The notes: generated by a model not told the origin, from the sequence alone. A DNA stretch of 64,000 bases from Pseudomonas protegens (GCF_013407925.2 NZ_CP060201.1:3348001-3412000), one strand, 5' to 3'; numbered from the stretch's first letter, positions 25,633 through 35,283 are shown. Made by a program: numbers and translations.

Positions 25633-25690
25633 GCTGCTGTTCTCGTTCGCAAGGTTTGGGCGGTCATGGCGCGCATGACCGCCTCCAGGT

Positions 25691-26095
25691 TTAACGTGCG
25701 CGGGGTGGAACCGAGCGGGTGCGGCCGCTGCCGTCGATGGCGACGAACACGAACACCGCCTCGGTGACCTTGCGCCATTCGCTGGACAGCGGGTCGTCGC
25801 TCCACACTTCGACCATCATCTGGATCGAGCTGCGGCCGATTTCCAGGGTCTGGGTATAGAAGGACAGCTGCGCGCCCACTGCTACCGGCACCAGGAACGC
25901 CATGCGGTCGATGGCCACCGTGGCCACCCGGCCACCGGCGACGCGGCTGGCCATGGCGGTGCCCGCCAGGTCCATCTGCGCCACCAGCCAGCCGCCGAAA
26001 ATATCGCCAAAACCGTTGGTTTCACGGGGCAAGGCGGTGATTTGCAGGGCCAGGTCGCCTTGCGGGATTGGATCTTCTTGTTCGAGCTCTATCAT
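25691..26095 (-). CDS. Acyl-CoA thioesterase (YciA-like hotdog fold)
   Basis: A 134-residue hotdog protein. GDIFGGWLVAQMDLAGTAMASR is the helix and active-site aspartate segment, and VATVAIDRMAFLVPVAVGAQLSF follows. It hydrolyses acyl-CoA by family assignment; chain preference is unknown. Confidence 0.85.
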   Translation of the reverse strand: MIELEQEDPIPQGDLALQITALPRETNGFGDIFGGWLVAQMDLAGTAMASRVAGGRVATVAIDRMAFLVPVAVGAQLSFYTQTLEIGRSSIQMMVEVWSDDPLSSEWRKVTEAVFVFVAIDGSGRTRSVPPRAR

Positions 26096-26489
26096 GCCGA
26101 GGGGCCTCTGACCCGTGACGCTTCTTAGGTACTTCAGGTGAATAGCCGTCTTCAGGAAAAACGATTCAGCCCGAACACACTGCGTTCGTCACGTTCTTTC
26201 TAAGGCGTGCTAAAGGGAAACTCTGCGAAATCGACTGGCACTGTCCAGGGACTGGGGCGCGCAGCAGCGTTTTCGCACAGCAACCCTTGCCAGGAGCGGC
26301 TTTGCGCTCCGAGGTTTGCGAGTATATCGGTCGATAGACTCCGCGACGACCCACTCGGTTCGCAAATTTGTGAGTCATTTGTGCGCTGCTGTGTACGCAT
26401 TCGAACAATTTGCTATCGTGCCGAACCTGCCAGGCCCCAACCAGCGCTGTTGCGGCTTCCAGAACCGACTAATAAGAGAAGCCCTTGCC
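26096..26489. other. Gene-free stretch between divergent thioesterase and MFS genes
   Basis: No convincing coding sequence. A short AT-rich part around 26318-26345 (GAGTATATCGGTCGATAGACTC) contains an imperfect dyad. Promoters for both flanking genes are expected here, but I cannot place boxes with confidence. Confidence 0.3.
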
Positions 26490-27788
26490 ATGACCACTGT
26501 GCCTGCGAGCGCCGCGCAATCTGCGCAACCCGCCCGTCCGCTGACCCGTAGTGACTACAAGACCTTGTCCCTGTCCGCCCTGGGCGGGGCGCTGGAGTTC
26601 TACGACTTCATCATCTTCGTGTTCTTCGCCACCGTGGTCGGCAAGCTGTTCTTCCCGGCGGACATGCCCGAGTGGCTGCGCCTGATGCAGACCTTCGGCA
26701 TCTTCGCCGCCGGTTACCTGGCCCGCCCCCTGGGCGGGATCGTCATGGCCCACTTCGGCGACCTGCTGGGGCGCAAGAAGATGTTCACCCTGAGCATCTT
26801 CATGATGGCGGTGCCGACCCTGATCATGGGCCTCTTGCCGACCTACGCGCAGATCGGCCTGTGGGCGCCGATCCTGCTGTTGCTGATGCGGGTGATCCAG
26901 GGCGCGGCCATCGGCGGTGAAGTGCCCGGCGCCTGGGTCTTCGTTTCCGAGCACGTGCCGCAGCGGCATATCGGCTATGCCTGCGGCACCCTGACCTCGG
27001 GCCTGACCGCCGGGATTCTCCTGGGCTCGCTGGTGGCCACCGCCATCAACAGCATCTATACCCCGGTGGAAGTGGCCGACTACGCCTGGCGGATCCCGTT
27101 CCTGCTGGGTGGGGTGTTCGGTCTGTTCTCGGTGTACCTGCGCCGCCTGCTGCACGAAACCCCGGTGTTCGCCGAACTGCAGCAGCGCAAGGCCCTGGCC
27201 GAAGAGCTGCCGCTGCGCGCGGTGCTGCGCGATCATCGCGGCGCCATCGTGATTTCCATGCTGCTGACCTGGCTGCTGTCCGCCGGGATCATCGTGGTGA
27301 TCCTGATGACCCCGACCGTGCTGCAGACGGCCTATAAATTCCCCGCCATCACCGTCCTGGAAGCCAACAGCGTGGCGATTGTGTTCCTCAGCCTGGGCTG
27401 CGTGATCTCCGGGGTTCTGGCGGATCGTTTCGGCGCCGGCAAGGTGTTCGTGTTCGGCAGCGCCTTGCTGCTGGCCACCTCCTGGACCTTCTATCACGGC
27501 CTGCTGGACAACCCGCAGTGGCTGTTCCCGATGTATGCCCTGACTGGCCTGTTTGTCGGCACCATCGGCGCGGTGCCCTACGTGATGGTCAAGGCGTTCC
27601 CGGCGGTGGTGCGCTTCAGCGGCCTGTCGTTTTCCTACAACCTGGCCTACGCGATCTTCGGTGGCCTGACGCCGATGGTGGTGACCTGGCTGCTCAAGGA
27701 AAGCCCGATGGGCCCGGCCTACTATGTGGCAATCATTTGCGGCATCGGCCTGCTGGTGGGGCTGTACCTGTGGGTCAAGGGCCGCTGA
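26490..27788 (+). CDS. MFS transporter (metabolite:H+ symporter type)
   Basis: A 432-residue, twelve-segment transporter starting MTTVPASAAQ. GALEFYDFIIFVFFATVVG and YLARPLGGIVMAHFGDLLGRKKMF are the metabolite:H+ symporter (ProP/ShiA-like) signatures. VIQGAAIGGEVPGAWVFVSEH follows. A longer frame upstream is rejected because the hydrophobic part and start consensus begin here. Substrate is unknown; candidates are organic acids or betaines. Confidence 0.85.
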   Translation: MTTVPASAAQSAQPARPLTRSDYKTLSLSALGGALEFYDFIIFVFFATVVGKLFFPADMPEWLRLMQTFGIFAAGYLARPLGGIVMAHFGDLLGRKKMFTLSIFMMAVPTLIMGLLPTYAQIGLWAPILLLLMRVIQGAAIGGEVPGAWVFVSEHVPQRHIGYACGTLTSGLTAGILLGSLVATAINSIYTPVEVADYAWRIPFLLGGVFGLFSVYLRRLLHETPVFAELQQRKALAEELPLRAVLRDHRGAIVISMLLTWLLSAGIIVVILMTPTVLQTAYKFPAITVLEANSVAIVFLSLGCVISGVLADRFGAGKVFVFGSALLLATSWTFYHGLLDNPQWLFPMYALTGLFVGTIGAVPYVMVKAFPAVVRFSGLSFSYNLAYAIFGGLTPMVVTWLLKESPMGPAYYVAIICGIGLLVGLYLWVKGR

Positions 27789-27802
27789 GCCTAGCCATCT
27801 TC

Positions 27803-27899
27803 TAGCCGCTGCCGCAGGCGGCGACAGGGCGCAGGCCCTGCTGTGCGCCGAAGTGCGTCGCGACCCTGCGGGTCGATCGCAGCCTGCGGCAGCGGCTAC
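27803..27899. repeat. REP element, type B
   Basis: TAGCCGCTGCCGCAGGC at the left pairs with GCCTGCGGCAGCGGCTA at the right, with an internal ACCCTGCGGGT hairpin. It lies between the MFS gene and pstS. Confidence 0.75.
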
Positions 27900-27922
27900 A
27901 GAGGTTTTTAGCGCCCTATAAA

Positions 27923-27958
27923 GAAAGGCCAGCTTGCGTTCAGGAGTGCTGGCCTTTC
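27923..27958 (+). terminator. Hairpin before pstS, probable terminator of the MFS gene
   Basis: GAAAGGCCAGC and GCTGGCCTTTC form a perfect 11-bp stem with a 14-base loop. The T-tract is short because it lies in the stem end. It isolates pstS from upstream transcription. Confidence 0.55.
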
Positions 27959-27964
27959 ATCTAA

Positions 27965-27982
27965 TTGTCATATTCCGGACAT
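27965..27982 (+). promoter_or_regulatory. Pho box upstream of pstS
   Basis: TTGTCAT, ATTC spacer, CGGACAT. This matches the PhoB consensus of two CTGTCAT heptamers with a 4-base spacer, the second repeat weakly. It is 67 bp before the pstS ATG. PhoB binding under phosphate starvation is inferred. Confidence 0.7.
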
Positions 27983-28049
27983 AGAGTGTTCACACGGCCT
28001 ACAGATACTTGGCCCCGACTTAACACACCCTATCTGCTAGGAGTAAGGC

Positions 28050-29033
28050 ATGAAACTGAAGCGTTTGATGGCGGCAATGACCTTTGTCGCCGCTGGCGTT
28101 GCGACTGCCCACGCGGTTGCCGCTGTTGACCCTGCTATCCCGAGCTACACCAAGACCACTGGTGTGTCGGGCAACCTGTCCAGCGTCGGTTCCGATACCT
28201 TGGCGAACCTGATGACCCTGTGGGCCGAGAACTACAAAAAAGAATACCCGAACGTCAACATTCAGATTCAGGCCGCCGGCTCCGCCACCGCGCCACCCGC
28301 GCTGACCGAAGGCACCTCCAACCTCGGCCCGATGAGCCGCAAGATGAAGGACACCGAATTGGCGGCCTTCGAGCAGAAGTACGGCTACAAGCCAACCGCT
28401 ATCCCGGTGGCCGTGGACGCCCTGGCGGTGTTCGTGCACAAGGACAACCCGATCCAGCACCTGACCATGGAACAGGTCGATGCGATCTTCTCCTCGACTC
28501 GTCTGTGTGGCGCTAAAGAAGAAGTGAAGACCTGGGGCGACCTGGGCGTGAAGGGCGACCTGGCCAACAAGCCGGTTCAGCTGTTCGGCCGCAACTCGGT
28601 ATCCGGCACCTACGGCTACTTCAAGGAAGAAGCCCTGTGCAAAGGCGACTACAAGCCTAACGTCAACGAACAACCTGGTTCGGCGTCGGTGGTGCAGTCC
28701 ATCAGCTCCTCGCTGAACGGCATCGGCTACTCGGGCATCGGCTACAAGACCGCCAGCGTGAAGACCGTGGCCCTGGCCAAGAAAGGCAGCAGCGACTTCA
28801 TCGAAGACACCGAAGAAAACGCCCTGAACGGCAAGTACCCGCTGTCGCGCTTCCTCTACGTTTACGTCAACAAGGCCCCGAACAAGCCTCTGGCCCCGCT
28901 GGAAGCCGAGTTCGTGAAACTGGTCCTGTCCAAGCAGGGTCAGGAAGTAGTGGTCAAAGACGGCTACATCCCACTGCCAGCCAAGGTAGCCGCCAAGGCC
29001 CTGGCTGACCTGGGCCTGAAAGAAGGCGCATAA
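28050..29033 (+). CDS. pstS: Periplasmic phosphate-binding protein
   Basis: A 327-residue solute-binding protein of the PstSCAB phosphate importer. The signal peptide ends near [17 protein letters not shown] and [23 protein letters not shown] form the phosphate-binding region, and [19 protein letters not shown] is the next ligand loop. A Pho box precedes it and a strong hairpin follows, so it is probably made in excess of the rest of the operon. pstC, pstA, pstB and phoU follow. Confidence 0.95.
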   Translation: MKLKRLMAAMTFVAAGVATAHAVAAVDPAIPSYTKTTGVSGNLSSVGSDTLANLMTLWAENYKKEYPNVNIQIQAAGSATAPPALTEGTSNLGPMSRKMKDTELAAFEQKYGYKPTAIPVAVDALAVFVHKDNPIQHLTMEQVDAIFSSTRLCGAKEEVKTWGDLGVKGDLANKPVQLFGRNSVSGTYGYFKEEALCKGDYKPNVNEQPGSASVVQSISSSLNGIGYSGIGYKTASVKTVALAKKGSSDFIEDTEENALNGKYPLSRFLYVYVNKAPNKPLAPLEAEFVKLVLSKQGQEVVVKDGYIPLPAKVAAKALADLGLKEGA

Positions 29034-29042
29034 GTCGCCGCC

Positions 29043-29074
29043 GAAGGTCCGGGCTCCCCGGACCTTCTCGTTTT
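29043..29074 (+). terminator. Terminator after pstS
   Basis: GAAGGTCCGGG and CCCGGACCTTC form a perfect 11-bp stem with a CTC loop, followed by TCGTTTTC. It separates pstS from pstC, which has its own Pho box. Confidence 0.78.
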
Positions 29075-29075
29075 C

Positions 29076-29155
29076 GTAGGAGTTGGCCGGGCGGCGAAAG
29101 CGCCCGAAAGGGCGACCCAGGCTCAAGGTCGGTGCGCCGGCCAGCCGGCTCCTGC
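29076..29155. repeat. REP element, type A (diverged)
   Basis: GTAGGAGTTGGCCGGGCGGC at the left and GCCGGCCAGCCGGCTCCTGC at the right. The palindromes are imperfect compared with other copies. Confidence 0.6.
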
Positions 29156-29215
29156 AACCTCATTTTTCTGTCCGCTGCCAGCCCTGCTATGCGGCGGATT
29201 TGTTGCGTCACTGCA

Positions 29216-29233
29216 TTGTCATCTTTCTGTCAT
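29216..29233 (+). promoter_or_regulatory. Pho box upstream of pstC
   Basis: TTGTCAT, CTTT spacer, CTGTCAT: 13 of 14 conserved positions match the PhoB consensus. TAGGGT, 10 bases further on, could be the -10, though it overlaps the probable ribosome binding site of pstC. This gives pstCAB-phoU a promoter separate from pstS. Confidence 0.82.
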
Positions 29234-29255
29234 ACAGGATCGCTAGGGTGTGCGC

Positions 29256-31541
29256 ATGAATGATCTGGCCAACTCCACCATGACTACGACTTCTCCCCCC
29301 AAGCGCATTGACTTCAATACGCCTGAGCTGCAACGCAAGCGCCGCATCCGCGCGCTCAAAGACCGTCTGACCCGCTGGTACGTCCTTGTTGGCGGCCTGG
29401 CCGTACTGGGCGCGATCACCCTGATCTTCTTCTTCCTCGCTTACGTCGTTGCGCCGCTGTTCCAGGGCGCCGAGCTGACCGCCAAGGACCCGCTGACGCC
29501 CGCCTGGATGCAGGACGCCGGCAAGCCGCTGATGTTCTCCCTGGAAGAGCAGAATCAGGTGGCCATGCGCGTCTCCGACAAGGGCCAGGCACTGTTCTTC
29601 GACATCGACAGCGGCGCCGAGCTGCGCAAGGTCGACCTGCCGATCCCTGCAGGCGCCAGCGTCACCGCCATCGGCAAGGACCAGCCCGGCAACCCGCTGG
29701 TGGTGGTCGGTCTGTCCAACGGCCAGGCCCTGGTGTTCCGTCACACCTACAAGGTCAGCTACCCGGACGGCAAGAAGACCATCTCGCCGGCCATCGAGTA
29801 CCCCTACGGCGACACCCCGATCACCCTCAACGAGCAGGGTGGCGCGCTGGAGCACGTCAATCTCAACGCCACCGATTCGTCGCTGATCATCGCCGGTTCC
29901 ACCGGTGCGCAGTTGCATGTGCTGAAGCTGACCCGCGAAGAGAACATGATGACCGGCGAGGTCACCAGCGAGCAGAACCGCATCGAGCTGCCGCAGATGA
30001 CCGAGGCGGTCAAGGCCATGTACATCGATCCGCGCCAGCAATGGCTGTATGTGATCAATGGCCGGGCCCAGGCCGACGTGTTCAGCCTGCGCGACAAGAG
30101 CCTCAACGGTCGCTACAAACTGCTGGAAGACGCCAGCGCTGAAGTCACCGCCAGCACCCAGCTGGTGGGCGGCATCTCGCTGATCATCGGTACTTCCAAG
30201 GGCGGCCTGGCCCAATGGTTCATGGCCCGCGACCCGGACGGCGAGCTGCGCCTGAAGCAGATCCGCACCTTCCAGATGGGCACCGCGCCGATCGTGGAAA
30301 TCACCGCCGAAGAGCGCCGCAAGGGCTTCGTCGCCCTGGACGCCGCCGGCAAGCTCGGGGTGTTCCACAGCACCGCCCATCGCACCCTGCTGGTGGACCA
30401 GGTGGTGGACGGCCAGGGCCTGTTCGGCCTGTCGCCACGGGCCAACCGGGTGATCGTCGAGGCCGGCGGCAAGTTGCAACCGCTGCTGCTCGACAACCCG
30501 CACCCGGAAGTGTCCTGGAGCGCGCTGTGGAGCAAGGTCTGGTACGAGAACTACGACGAGCCTAAGTACGTCTGGCAATCCACCGCGGCCAACACCGATT
30601 TCGAACCCAAGCTGAGCCTCTCGCCGCTGACCTTCGGCACCCTGAAGGCGGCGTTCTACGCCATGCTGCTGGCGGCGCCATTGGCGGTGGCGGCGGCGAT
30701 CTACACCGCCTACTTCATGGCCCCGGGCATGCGCCGCAAGGTCAAGCCGGTGATCGAGCTGATGGAAGCGATGCCGACGGTGATCCTCGGCTTCTTCGCC
30801 GGGCTGTTCCTCGCGCCTTATGTCGAGGGCCACTTACCGGGCATCTTCAGCCTGCTGCTCCTGCTGCCGATCGGCATCCTGGTGGCCGGTTTCGCCTGGA
30901 GCCGCCTGCCGGAGTCGCTGCGCCTGAAAGTGCCGGACGGCTGGGAAAGCGCGATCCTGATCCCGGTGATCATCTTCGTCGGCTTCCTCTCGCTGTACAT
31001 GAGCCCGTTCATGGAGAACTGGTTCTTCGGCGGCGACATGCGCATGTGGATCTCCCATGACTTAGGCATCACCTACGACCAGCGCAACGCCCTGGTGGTC
31101 GGCCTGGCCATGGGTTTTGCGGTAATCCCGAACATCTACTCCATCGCCGAAGACGCCGTGTTCAGCGTGCCGCGCGGCCTGACCCTGGGCTCCCTGGCCC
31201 TGGGCGCCACGCCGTGGCAGACCATGACGCGGGTGGTGATCCTCACCGCCAGCCCGGGCATCTTCTCGGCACTGATGATCGGCATGGGCCGCGCCGTGGG
31301 CGAAACCATGATTGTGCTGATGGCCACCGGCAACACCCCGGTCATGGAAATGAACCTGTTCGAAGGCCTGCGCACCCTGGCCGCCAACGTCGCGGTGGAA
31401 ATGCCCGAATCGGAAGTCGGCGGCAGCCACTACCGCGTGCTGTTCCTCTCGGCGCTGGTGCTGCTGCTGTTCACCTTCGTCATGAACACCCTCGCCGAGC
31501 TGATCCGTCAGCGTCTGCGCAAGAAATACTCGTCGCTTTAA
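29256..31541 (+). CDS. pstC: Phosphate ABC transporter permease PstC with large N-terminal domain
   Basis: A 761-residue protein, more than twice the usual PstC length (about 320). Residues about 35-65 form a first membrane helix (YVLVGGLAVLGAITLIFFFLAYV). Residues about 70-440 form a soluble, probably periplasmic beta-rich domain (repeated VVVGLSNGQALVF, LIIAGSTGAQLHVLKL). The permease core follows (TPWQTMTRVVILTASPGIFSALMIGMGRAVGE is the EAA-like loop). The long form is usual in pseudomonads. Start: the ATG after TAGGGTGTGCGC is preferred; MTTTSPPKR 8 codons later is possible. Confidence 0.9.
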   Translation: MNDLANSTMTTTSPPKRIDFNTPELQRKRRIRALKDRLTRWYVLVGGLAVLGAITLIFFFLAYVVAPLFQGAELTAKDPLTPAWMQDAGKPLMFSLEEQNQVAMRVSDKGQALFFDIDSGAELRKVDLPIPAGASVTAIGKDQPGNPLVVVGLSNGQALVFRHTYKVSYPDGKKTISPAIEYPYGDTPITLNEQGGALEHVNLNATDSSLIIAGSTGAQLHVLKLTREENMMTGEVTSEQNRIELPQMTEAVKAMYIDPRQQWLYVINGRAQADVFSLRDKSLNGRYKLLEDASAEVTASTQLVGGISLIIGTSKGGLAQWFMARDPDGELRLKQIRTFQMGTAPIVEITAEERRKGFVALDAAGKLGVFHSTAHRTLLVDQVVDGQGLFGLSPRANRVIVEAGGKLQPLLLDNPHPEVSWSALWSKVWYENYDEPKYVWQSTAANTDFEPKLSLSPLTFGTLKAAFYAMLLAAPLAVAAAIYTAYFMAPGMRRKVKPVIELMEAMPTVILGFFAGLFLAPYVEGHLPGIFSLLLLLPIGILVAGFAWSRLPESLRLKVPDGWESAILIPVIIFVGFLSLYMSPFMENWFFGGDMRMWISHDLGITYDQRNALVVGLAMGFAVIPNIYSIAEDAVFSVPRGLTLGSLALGATPWQTMTRVVILTASPGIFSALMIGMGRAVGETMIVLMATGNTPVMEMNLFEGLRTLAANVAVEMPESEVGGSHYRVLFLSALVLLLFTFVMNTLAELIRQRLRKKYSSL

Positions 31542-31556
31542 GAAAGGTAGAAGTCT

Positions 31557-33227
31557 GTGAAACAGAACTCCCTAAAAGACTGGTTCAAGAGCGGCGCCCC
31601 GGGCGTCTGGATCAGCGGTGGCGCGGTGTCCATCGCGGTCATCATGACCATCGGTTTGCTGGCGGTGATCGCCGTGCGCGGCCTCGGCCACTTCTGGCCG
31701 GCCGACCTGGTGCACGCCAGCTATGACGTGCCGGGCCAGGCCAACCACCTGGTCATCGGTGAAGTGGTGCAGAAGGAAGAAGTGCCCCGGGCGCGCCTGA
31801 AGAGTGCCGGCCTGCCGGTGCCCGACCAGGGCCCGGAGTTCATGACCCGCGAGCTGATCAAGGTCGGCAACCGTGACCTGAACGGCAACGACTTCACCTG
31901 GATCGTCGGCGAGTGGCTGACCAACCAGAGCTACCCCAAGGAGCTGATGGCCATCGAGCGCCGTGAGTGGGGCAACTTCTACGGCTACCTGGTCAACGTC
32001 AAGGAAAGCGGCAAGGTGATCGCCGAAGGCGAAGCCGCCTGGCCCGAGCTGCAAGCGCGGATCAACCGCGTGAACCAGCTGGCGGCCCAGCTCAAGACCC
32101 TGGAAAAATCCGACATCGGTGCCATCAACGCCGGTCTGGAACGTATCCGCCTGCACGGTCGCAAGCTGGAACTGGACGGCAAGATGAGCCCCGCCGCCCA
32201 GGCCGACATGGACGCCGAGCGCGCCGAGCTCAATGCCCGTTACCAGGAGATCGAGGCACGCCTGAGCGACCTGCACGCCCAGTTCAACCGCGACAGCCTG
32301 ACCGCTCGCGATGCCAACGGTAAGGAAATCGAGATCGGCCTGGGCAAGGTGGTGCACGCCTACCAGCCGAACGCCATGGGCACGTTCACCAAGATCGGCT
32401 TCTACTTCAGCAAGGTCTGGGAATTCCTCAGCGACGACCCCCGTGAAGCCAACACTGAAGGCGGCATCTTCCCGGCGATTTTCGGCACCGTGATGATGAC
32501 CCTGATCATGGCCATGATCGTCACCCCGTTCGGCGTGCTGGCGGCGGTCTACCTGCGCGAATACGCCAAGCAGAACGCCCTGACCCGGGTGATCCGCATC
32601 GCGGTGAACAACCTGGCGGGGGTTCCGGCCATCGTCTACGGGGTGTTCGGCCTGGGCTTCTTCGTCTACGTGCTGGGCGGTTCCGTGGACCGCCTGTTCT
32701 TCCCCGAAGCCCTGCCGGCGCCGACCTTCGGCACCCCGGGCCTGCTCTGGGCCTCGCTGACCCTGGCGCTGCTGGCGGTGCCGGTGGTGATCGTGGCCAC
32801 CGAGGAAGGCCTGGCGCGGATTCCCCGCACCGTGCGTGAAGGCTCCCTGGCCCTGGGCGCGACCAAGGCCGAGACGCTGTGGAAGATCGTCCTGCCGATG
32901 GCCAGCCCGGCGATGATGACCGGCATGATCCTCGCGGTGGCCCGCGCCGCCGGTGAAGTGGCGCCGCTGATGCTGGTGGGCGTGGTGAAACTGGCACCGT
33001 CGCTGCCGCTGGACGGCAACTACCCGTACCTGCACCTGGACCAGAAGATCATGCACCTGGGCTTCCACATCTACGACGTCGGCTTCCAGAGCCCCAACGT
33101 CGAGGCCGCGCGGCCGCTGGTGTACGCCACCGCGCTGCTGCTGGTGCTGGTGATCGCCACCCTGAACCTGTCGGCGGTGTGGATCCGTAACCACCTGCGC
33201 GAGAAGTACAAGGCGCTGGACAGCTAA
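31557..33227 (+). CDS. pstA: Phosphate ABC transporter permease PstA with DUF3333-like N-terminal domain
   Basis: A 556-residue protein starting at GTG; PstA is usually about 300 residues. After one membrane helix there is a 230-residue soluble insert with a helical coiled-coil-like part (INRVNQLAAQLKTLEKSDIG, AQADMDAERAELNARYQEIE). Permease segments follow. The EAA-like loop is REGSLALGATKAETLWKIVLPMASPAMM. It follows pstC after 15 bp and pairs with it to form the channel. The insert matches the DUF3333-type extension known in some PstA proteins. Confidence 0.92.
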   Translation: MKQNSLKDWFKSGAPGVWISGGAVSIAVIMTIGLLAVIAVRGLGHFWPADLVHASYDVPGQANHLVIGEVVQKEEVPRARLKSAGLPVPDQGPEFMTRELIKVGNRDLNGNDFTWIVGEWLTNQSYPKELMAIERREWGNFYGYLVNVKESGKVIAEGEAAWPELQARINRVNQLAAQLKTLEKSDIGAINAGLERIRLHGRKLELDGKMSPAAQADMDAERAELNARYQEIEARLSDLHAQFNRDSLTARDANGKEIEIGLGKVVHAYQPNAMGTFTKIGFYFSKVWEFLSDDPREANTEGGIFPAIFGTVMMTLIMAMIVTPFGVLAAVYLREYAKQNALTRVIRIAVNNLAGVPAIVYGVFGLGFFVYVLGGSVDRLFFPEALPAPTFGTPGLLWASLTLALLAVPVVIVATEEGLARIPRTVREGSLALGATKAETLWKIVLPMASPAMMTGMILAVARAAGEVAPLMLVGVVKLAPSLPLDGNYPYLHLDQKIMHLGFHIYDVGFQSPNVEAARPLVYATALLLVLVIATLNLSAVWIRNHLREKYKALDS

Positions 33228-33237
33228 GAAGAACAGT

Positions 33238-33396
33238 GGCAAGCGGCAAGCCTCTAGCGGCAAACCGCTTGCGTGTAACTTGAAGCTCGTAGCCTGCAAC
33301 TTGCGGCTACCAGCGTAGCGAGCCCAAAGCGGCAAGCCGCGATCAGCAGCTTGCGCACAACTTGAAGCTTGTAGCTTGCAACTTGCAGCTACGAAC
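33238..33396. repeat. Type D intergenic repeat (GCTTGCAACTTGAAGCTTG family)
   Basis: Several interleaved runs of CTTGAAGCT, GTAGCTTGCAACTTG and GCGGCAAGC. The same words recur at 34245-34341, 41145-41217 and 59327-59375. It is a low-complexity repeat made of short direct and inverted units, inside the pstA-pstB gap. Confidence 0.65.
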
Positions 33397-33407
33397 GGAG
33401 TGAGCCC

Positions 33408-34241
33408 ATGCAACACGAAACTCATACCCATGGCATCAACATGTCCGCCCTGGGCCGCGACAAGCAGAGCCTGAGCCTGGAACAGGAAACCGTGGCCATC
33501 GAAGTGCCCGGCCTGAGCCTGTTCTACGGCGAGAAACAAGCGCTGTTCGACGTCAGCATGAACATCCCCAAGCAGCGCGTGACCGCCTTCATCGGCCCGT
33601 CCGGTTGCGGCAAGTCGACCCTGCTGCGCACCTTCAACCGCATGAACGACCTGGTGGACGGCTGCCGCGTAGAGGGTGCCATCAACCTCTACGGCAACAA
33701 CATCTACCGCAAGGGCGAAGACGTGGCCGAGCTGCGTCGTCGGGTCGGCATGGTGTTCCAGAAGCCCAACCCGTTCCCCAAGACCATCTACGAAAACGTG
33801 GTCTACGGCCTGCGTATCCAGGGCATCAATAAGAAGCGCGTGCTCGACGAAGCCGTGGAGTGGGCGCTCAAGGGTGCGGCGCTGTGGGATGAGGTCAAGG
33901 ACCGCCTGCACGACTCGGCTCTGGGCCTGTCCGGCGGTCAGCAACAGCGTCTGGTGATTGCCCGGACCATCGCCGTGGAACCGGAAGTGCTGCTGCTGGA
34001 CGAACCCTGCTCGGCCCTGGACCCGATCTCGACCCTGAAAGTCGAAGAGCTGATCTACGAGCTGAAATCCAAGTTCACCATCGTCATCGTGACCCACAAC
34101 ATGCAGCAGGCGGCGCGGGTGTCCGACTACACCGCGTTCATGTACATGGGCAAGCTGGTGGAATTCGGCGATACCGACACCCTGTTCACCAACCCGGCGA
34201 AGAAGCAGACCGAAGACTACATCACCGGGCGTTACGGCTAG
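33408..34241 (+). CDS. pstB: Phosphate ABC transporter ATP-binding protein
   Basis: A 277-residue ABC ATPase. Walker [11 protein letters not shown]-loop [17 protein letters not shown] (typical of PstB), signature LSGGQQQR, Walker [14 protein letters not shown]-loop [25 protein letters not shown] precedes the ATG. It powers import through PstC/PstA. Confidence 0.96.
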   Translation: MQHETHTHGINMSALGRDKQSLSLEQETVAIEVPGLSLFYGEKQALFDVSMNIPKQRVTAFIGPSGCGKSTLLRTFNRMNDLVDGCRVEGAINLYGNNIYRKGEDVAELRRRVGMVFQKPNPFPKTIYENVVYGLRIQGINKKRVLDEAVEWALKGAALWDEVKDRLHDSALGLSGGQQQRLVIARTIAVEPEVLLLDEPCSALDPISTLKVEELIYELKSKFTIVIVTHNMQQAARVSDYTAFMYMGKLVEFGDTDTLFTNPAKKQTEDYITGRYG

Positions 34242-34244
34242 AAA

Positions 34245-34341
34245 GCAGCTGCAAGCCGCAGGCTTCAAGCGGCAAGACAGCGGCGGTATCCGGATCAATA
34301 TTTAACTGCTTGAAGCTTGCGGCTTGAAGCTTGCAACTTTC
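34245..34341. repeat. Type D intergenic repeat between pstB and phoU
   Basis: Contains GCAGCTGCAAGCCGCAGGCT, CTTGAAGCTTGCGGCTTGAA and GCTTGCAACTT. It belongs to the same family as 33238-33396, so the pst operon carries two copies. Confidence 0.65.
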
Positions 34342-34355
34342 GCGGAGCGAACACG

Positions 34356-35117
34356 ATGATTTCGAAGGAAGGCCTTACTCACCATATCTCCCAGCAGTTC
34401 AATGCCGAGCTGGAAGAGGTGCGCAGCCACCTGCTGGCCATGGGCGGGCTGGTGGAGAAACAAGTCAATGACGCGGTCACCGCGCTGATCGAAGCCGACT
34501 CCGGGTTGGCCCAGCAGGTGCGCGAGATCGACGATCAGATCAACCAGATGGAACGCAATATCGACGAGGAATGCCTGCGCATTCTCGCCCGTCGCCAGCC
34601 GGCGGCTTCCGACTTGCGGTTGATCATCAGCATCTCCAAGTCGGTGATCGACCTGGAGCGCATCGGCGACGAAGCCACCAAGATCGCCCGCCGGGCCATC
34701 CAGCTGTGCGAAGAGGGCGAGGCCCCGCGCGGCTACGTGGAAGTGCGGCACATCGGCGACCAGGTGCGCAACATGGTGCGCGACGCCCTCGACGCGTTTG
34801 CCCGCTTCGATGCCGACCTGGCACTTTCCGTGGCCCAGTACGACAAGATCATCGATCGCGAGTACAAGACCGCGTTGCGCGAGCTGGCCACCTACATGAT
34901 GGAAGACCCGCGCTCTATCTCGCGGGTTCTGAGCATTATCTGGGTGCTGCGCTCGCTGGAGCGGATCGGCGATCACGCGCGCAACATTTCCGAGCTGGTG
35001 ATTTACCTGGTGCGCGGCACCGATGTGCGCCATCTGGGACTCAAGCGCATGAAGGAAGAAGTTGAAGGCACAAGTGGCGAATCCGCTAATGTTCCGGATC
35101 AAGCTGACGATAAGTAA
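34356..35117 (+). CDS. phoU: Phosphate signalling protein PhoU
   Basis: A 253-residue all-helical protein with two PhoU three-helix repeats. Metal-binding-type motifs occur in each: DLERIGDEATKIAR and SLERIGDHARNISE. It links the Pst transporter to PhoR so that PhoB is off when phosphate is ample. CGGAGCG precedes the ATG at 34356; an upstream frame extension is rejected because MISKEGLTHHIS is the conserved start. Confidence 0.95.
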   Translation: MISKEGLTHHISQQFNAELEEVRSHLLAMGGLVEKQVNDAVTALIEADSGLAQQVREIDDQINQMERNIDEECLRILARRQPAASDLRLIISISKSVIDLERIGDEATKIARRAIQLCEEGEAPRGYVEVRHIGDQVRNMVRDALDAFARFDADLALSVAQYDKIIDREYKTALRELATYMMEDPRSISRVLSIIWVLRSLERIGDHARNISELVIYLVRGTDVRHLGLKRMKEEVEGTSGESANVPDQADDK

Positions 35118-35133
35118 GAGTGCCCTAGAAGAG

Positions 35134-35160
35134 CGCCCGGCCCTTTGGCCGGGCGTTTTT
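35134..35160 (+). terminator. Terminator of the pst-phoU operon
   Basis: CGCCCGGCC and GGCCGGGCG form a 9-bp GC stem with a CTTT loop, followed by five T residues, 17 bp after the phoU stop. Confidence 0.93.
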
Positions 35161-35283
35161 GTTTGGGCGCCTCAAAATTGAAAAGCAGCACCCGCGAACG
35201 AAAAGTCCCGGCGTGACTGAAGAGTTTTGGCAAAGTGCCATCAGCCAGCGTTATGCTTGCCGGGATTTTTAAAGGGGTGGTCG

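Noticed and set aside
31572..34298. 908-residue minus-strand frame opposite pstA-pstB
   Set aside because: It is a shadow of high-GC third-position bias in pstA and pstB; composition is His/Gln/Gly-rich with no domain.
35134..35160. REP element after phoU
   Set aside because: The stem is followed by a T-run directly after an operon end, so a terminator explains it better.
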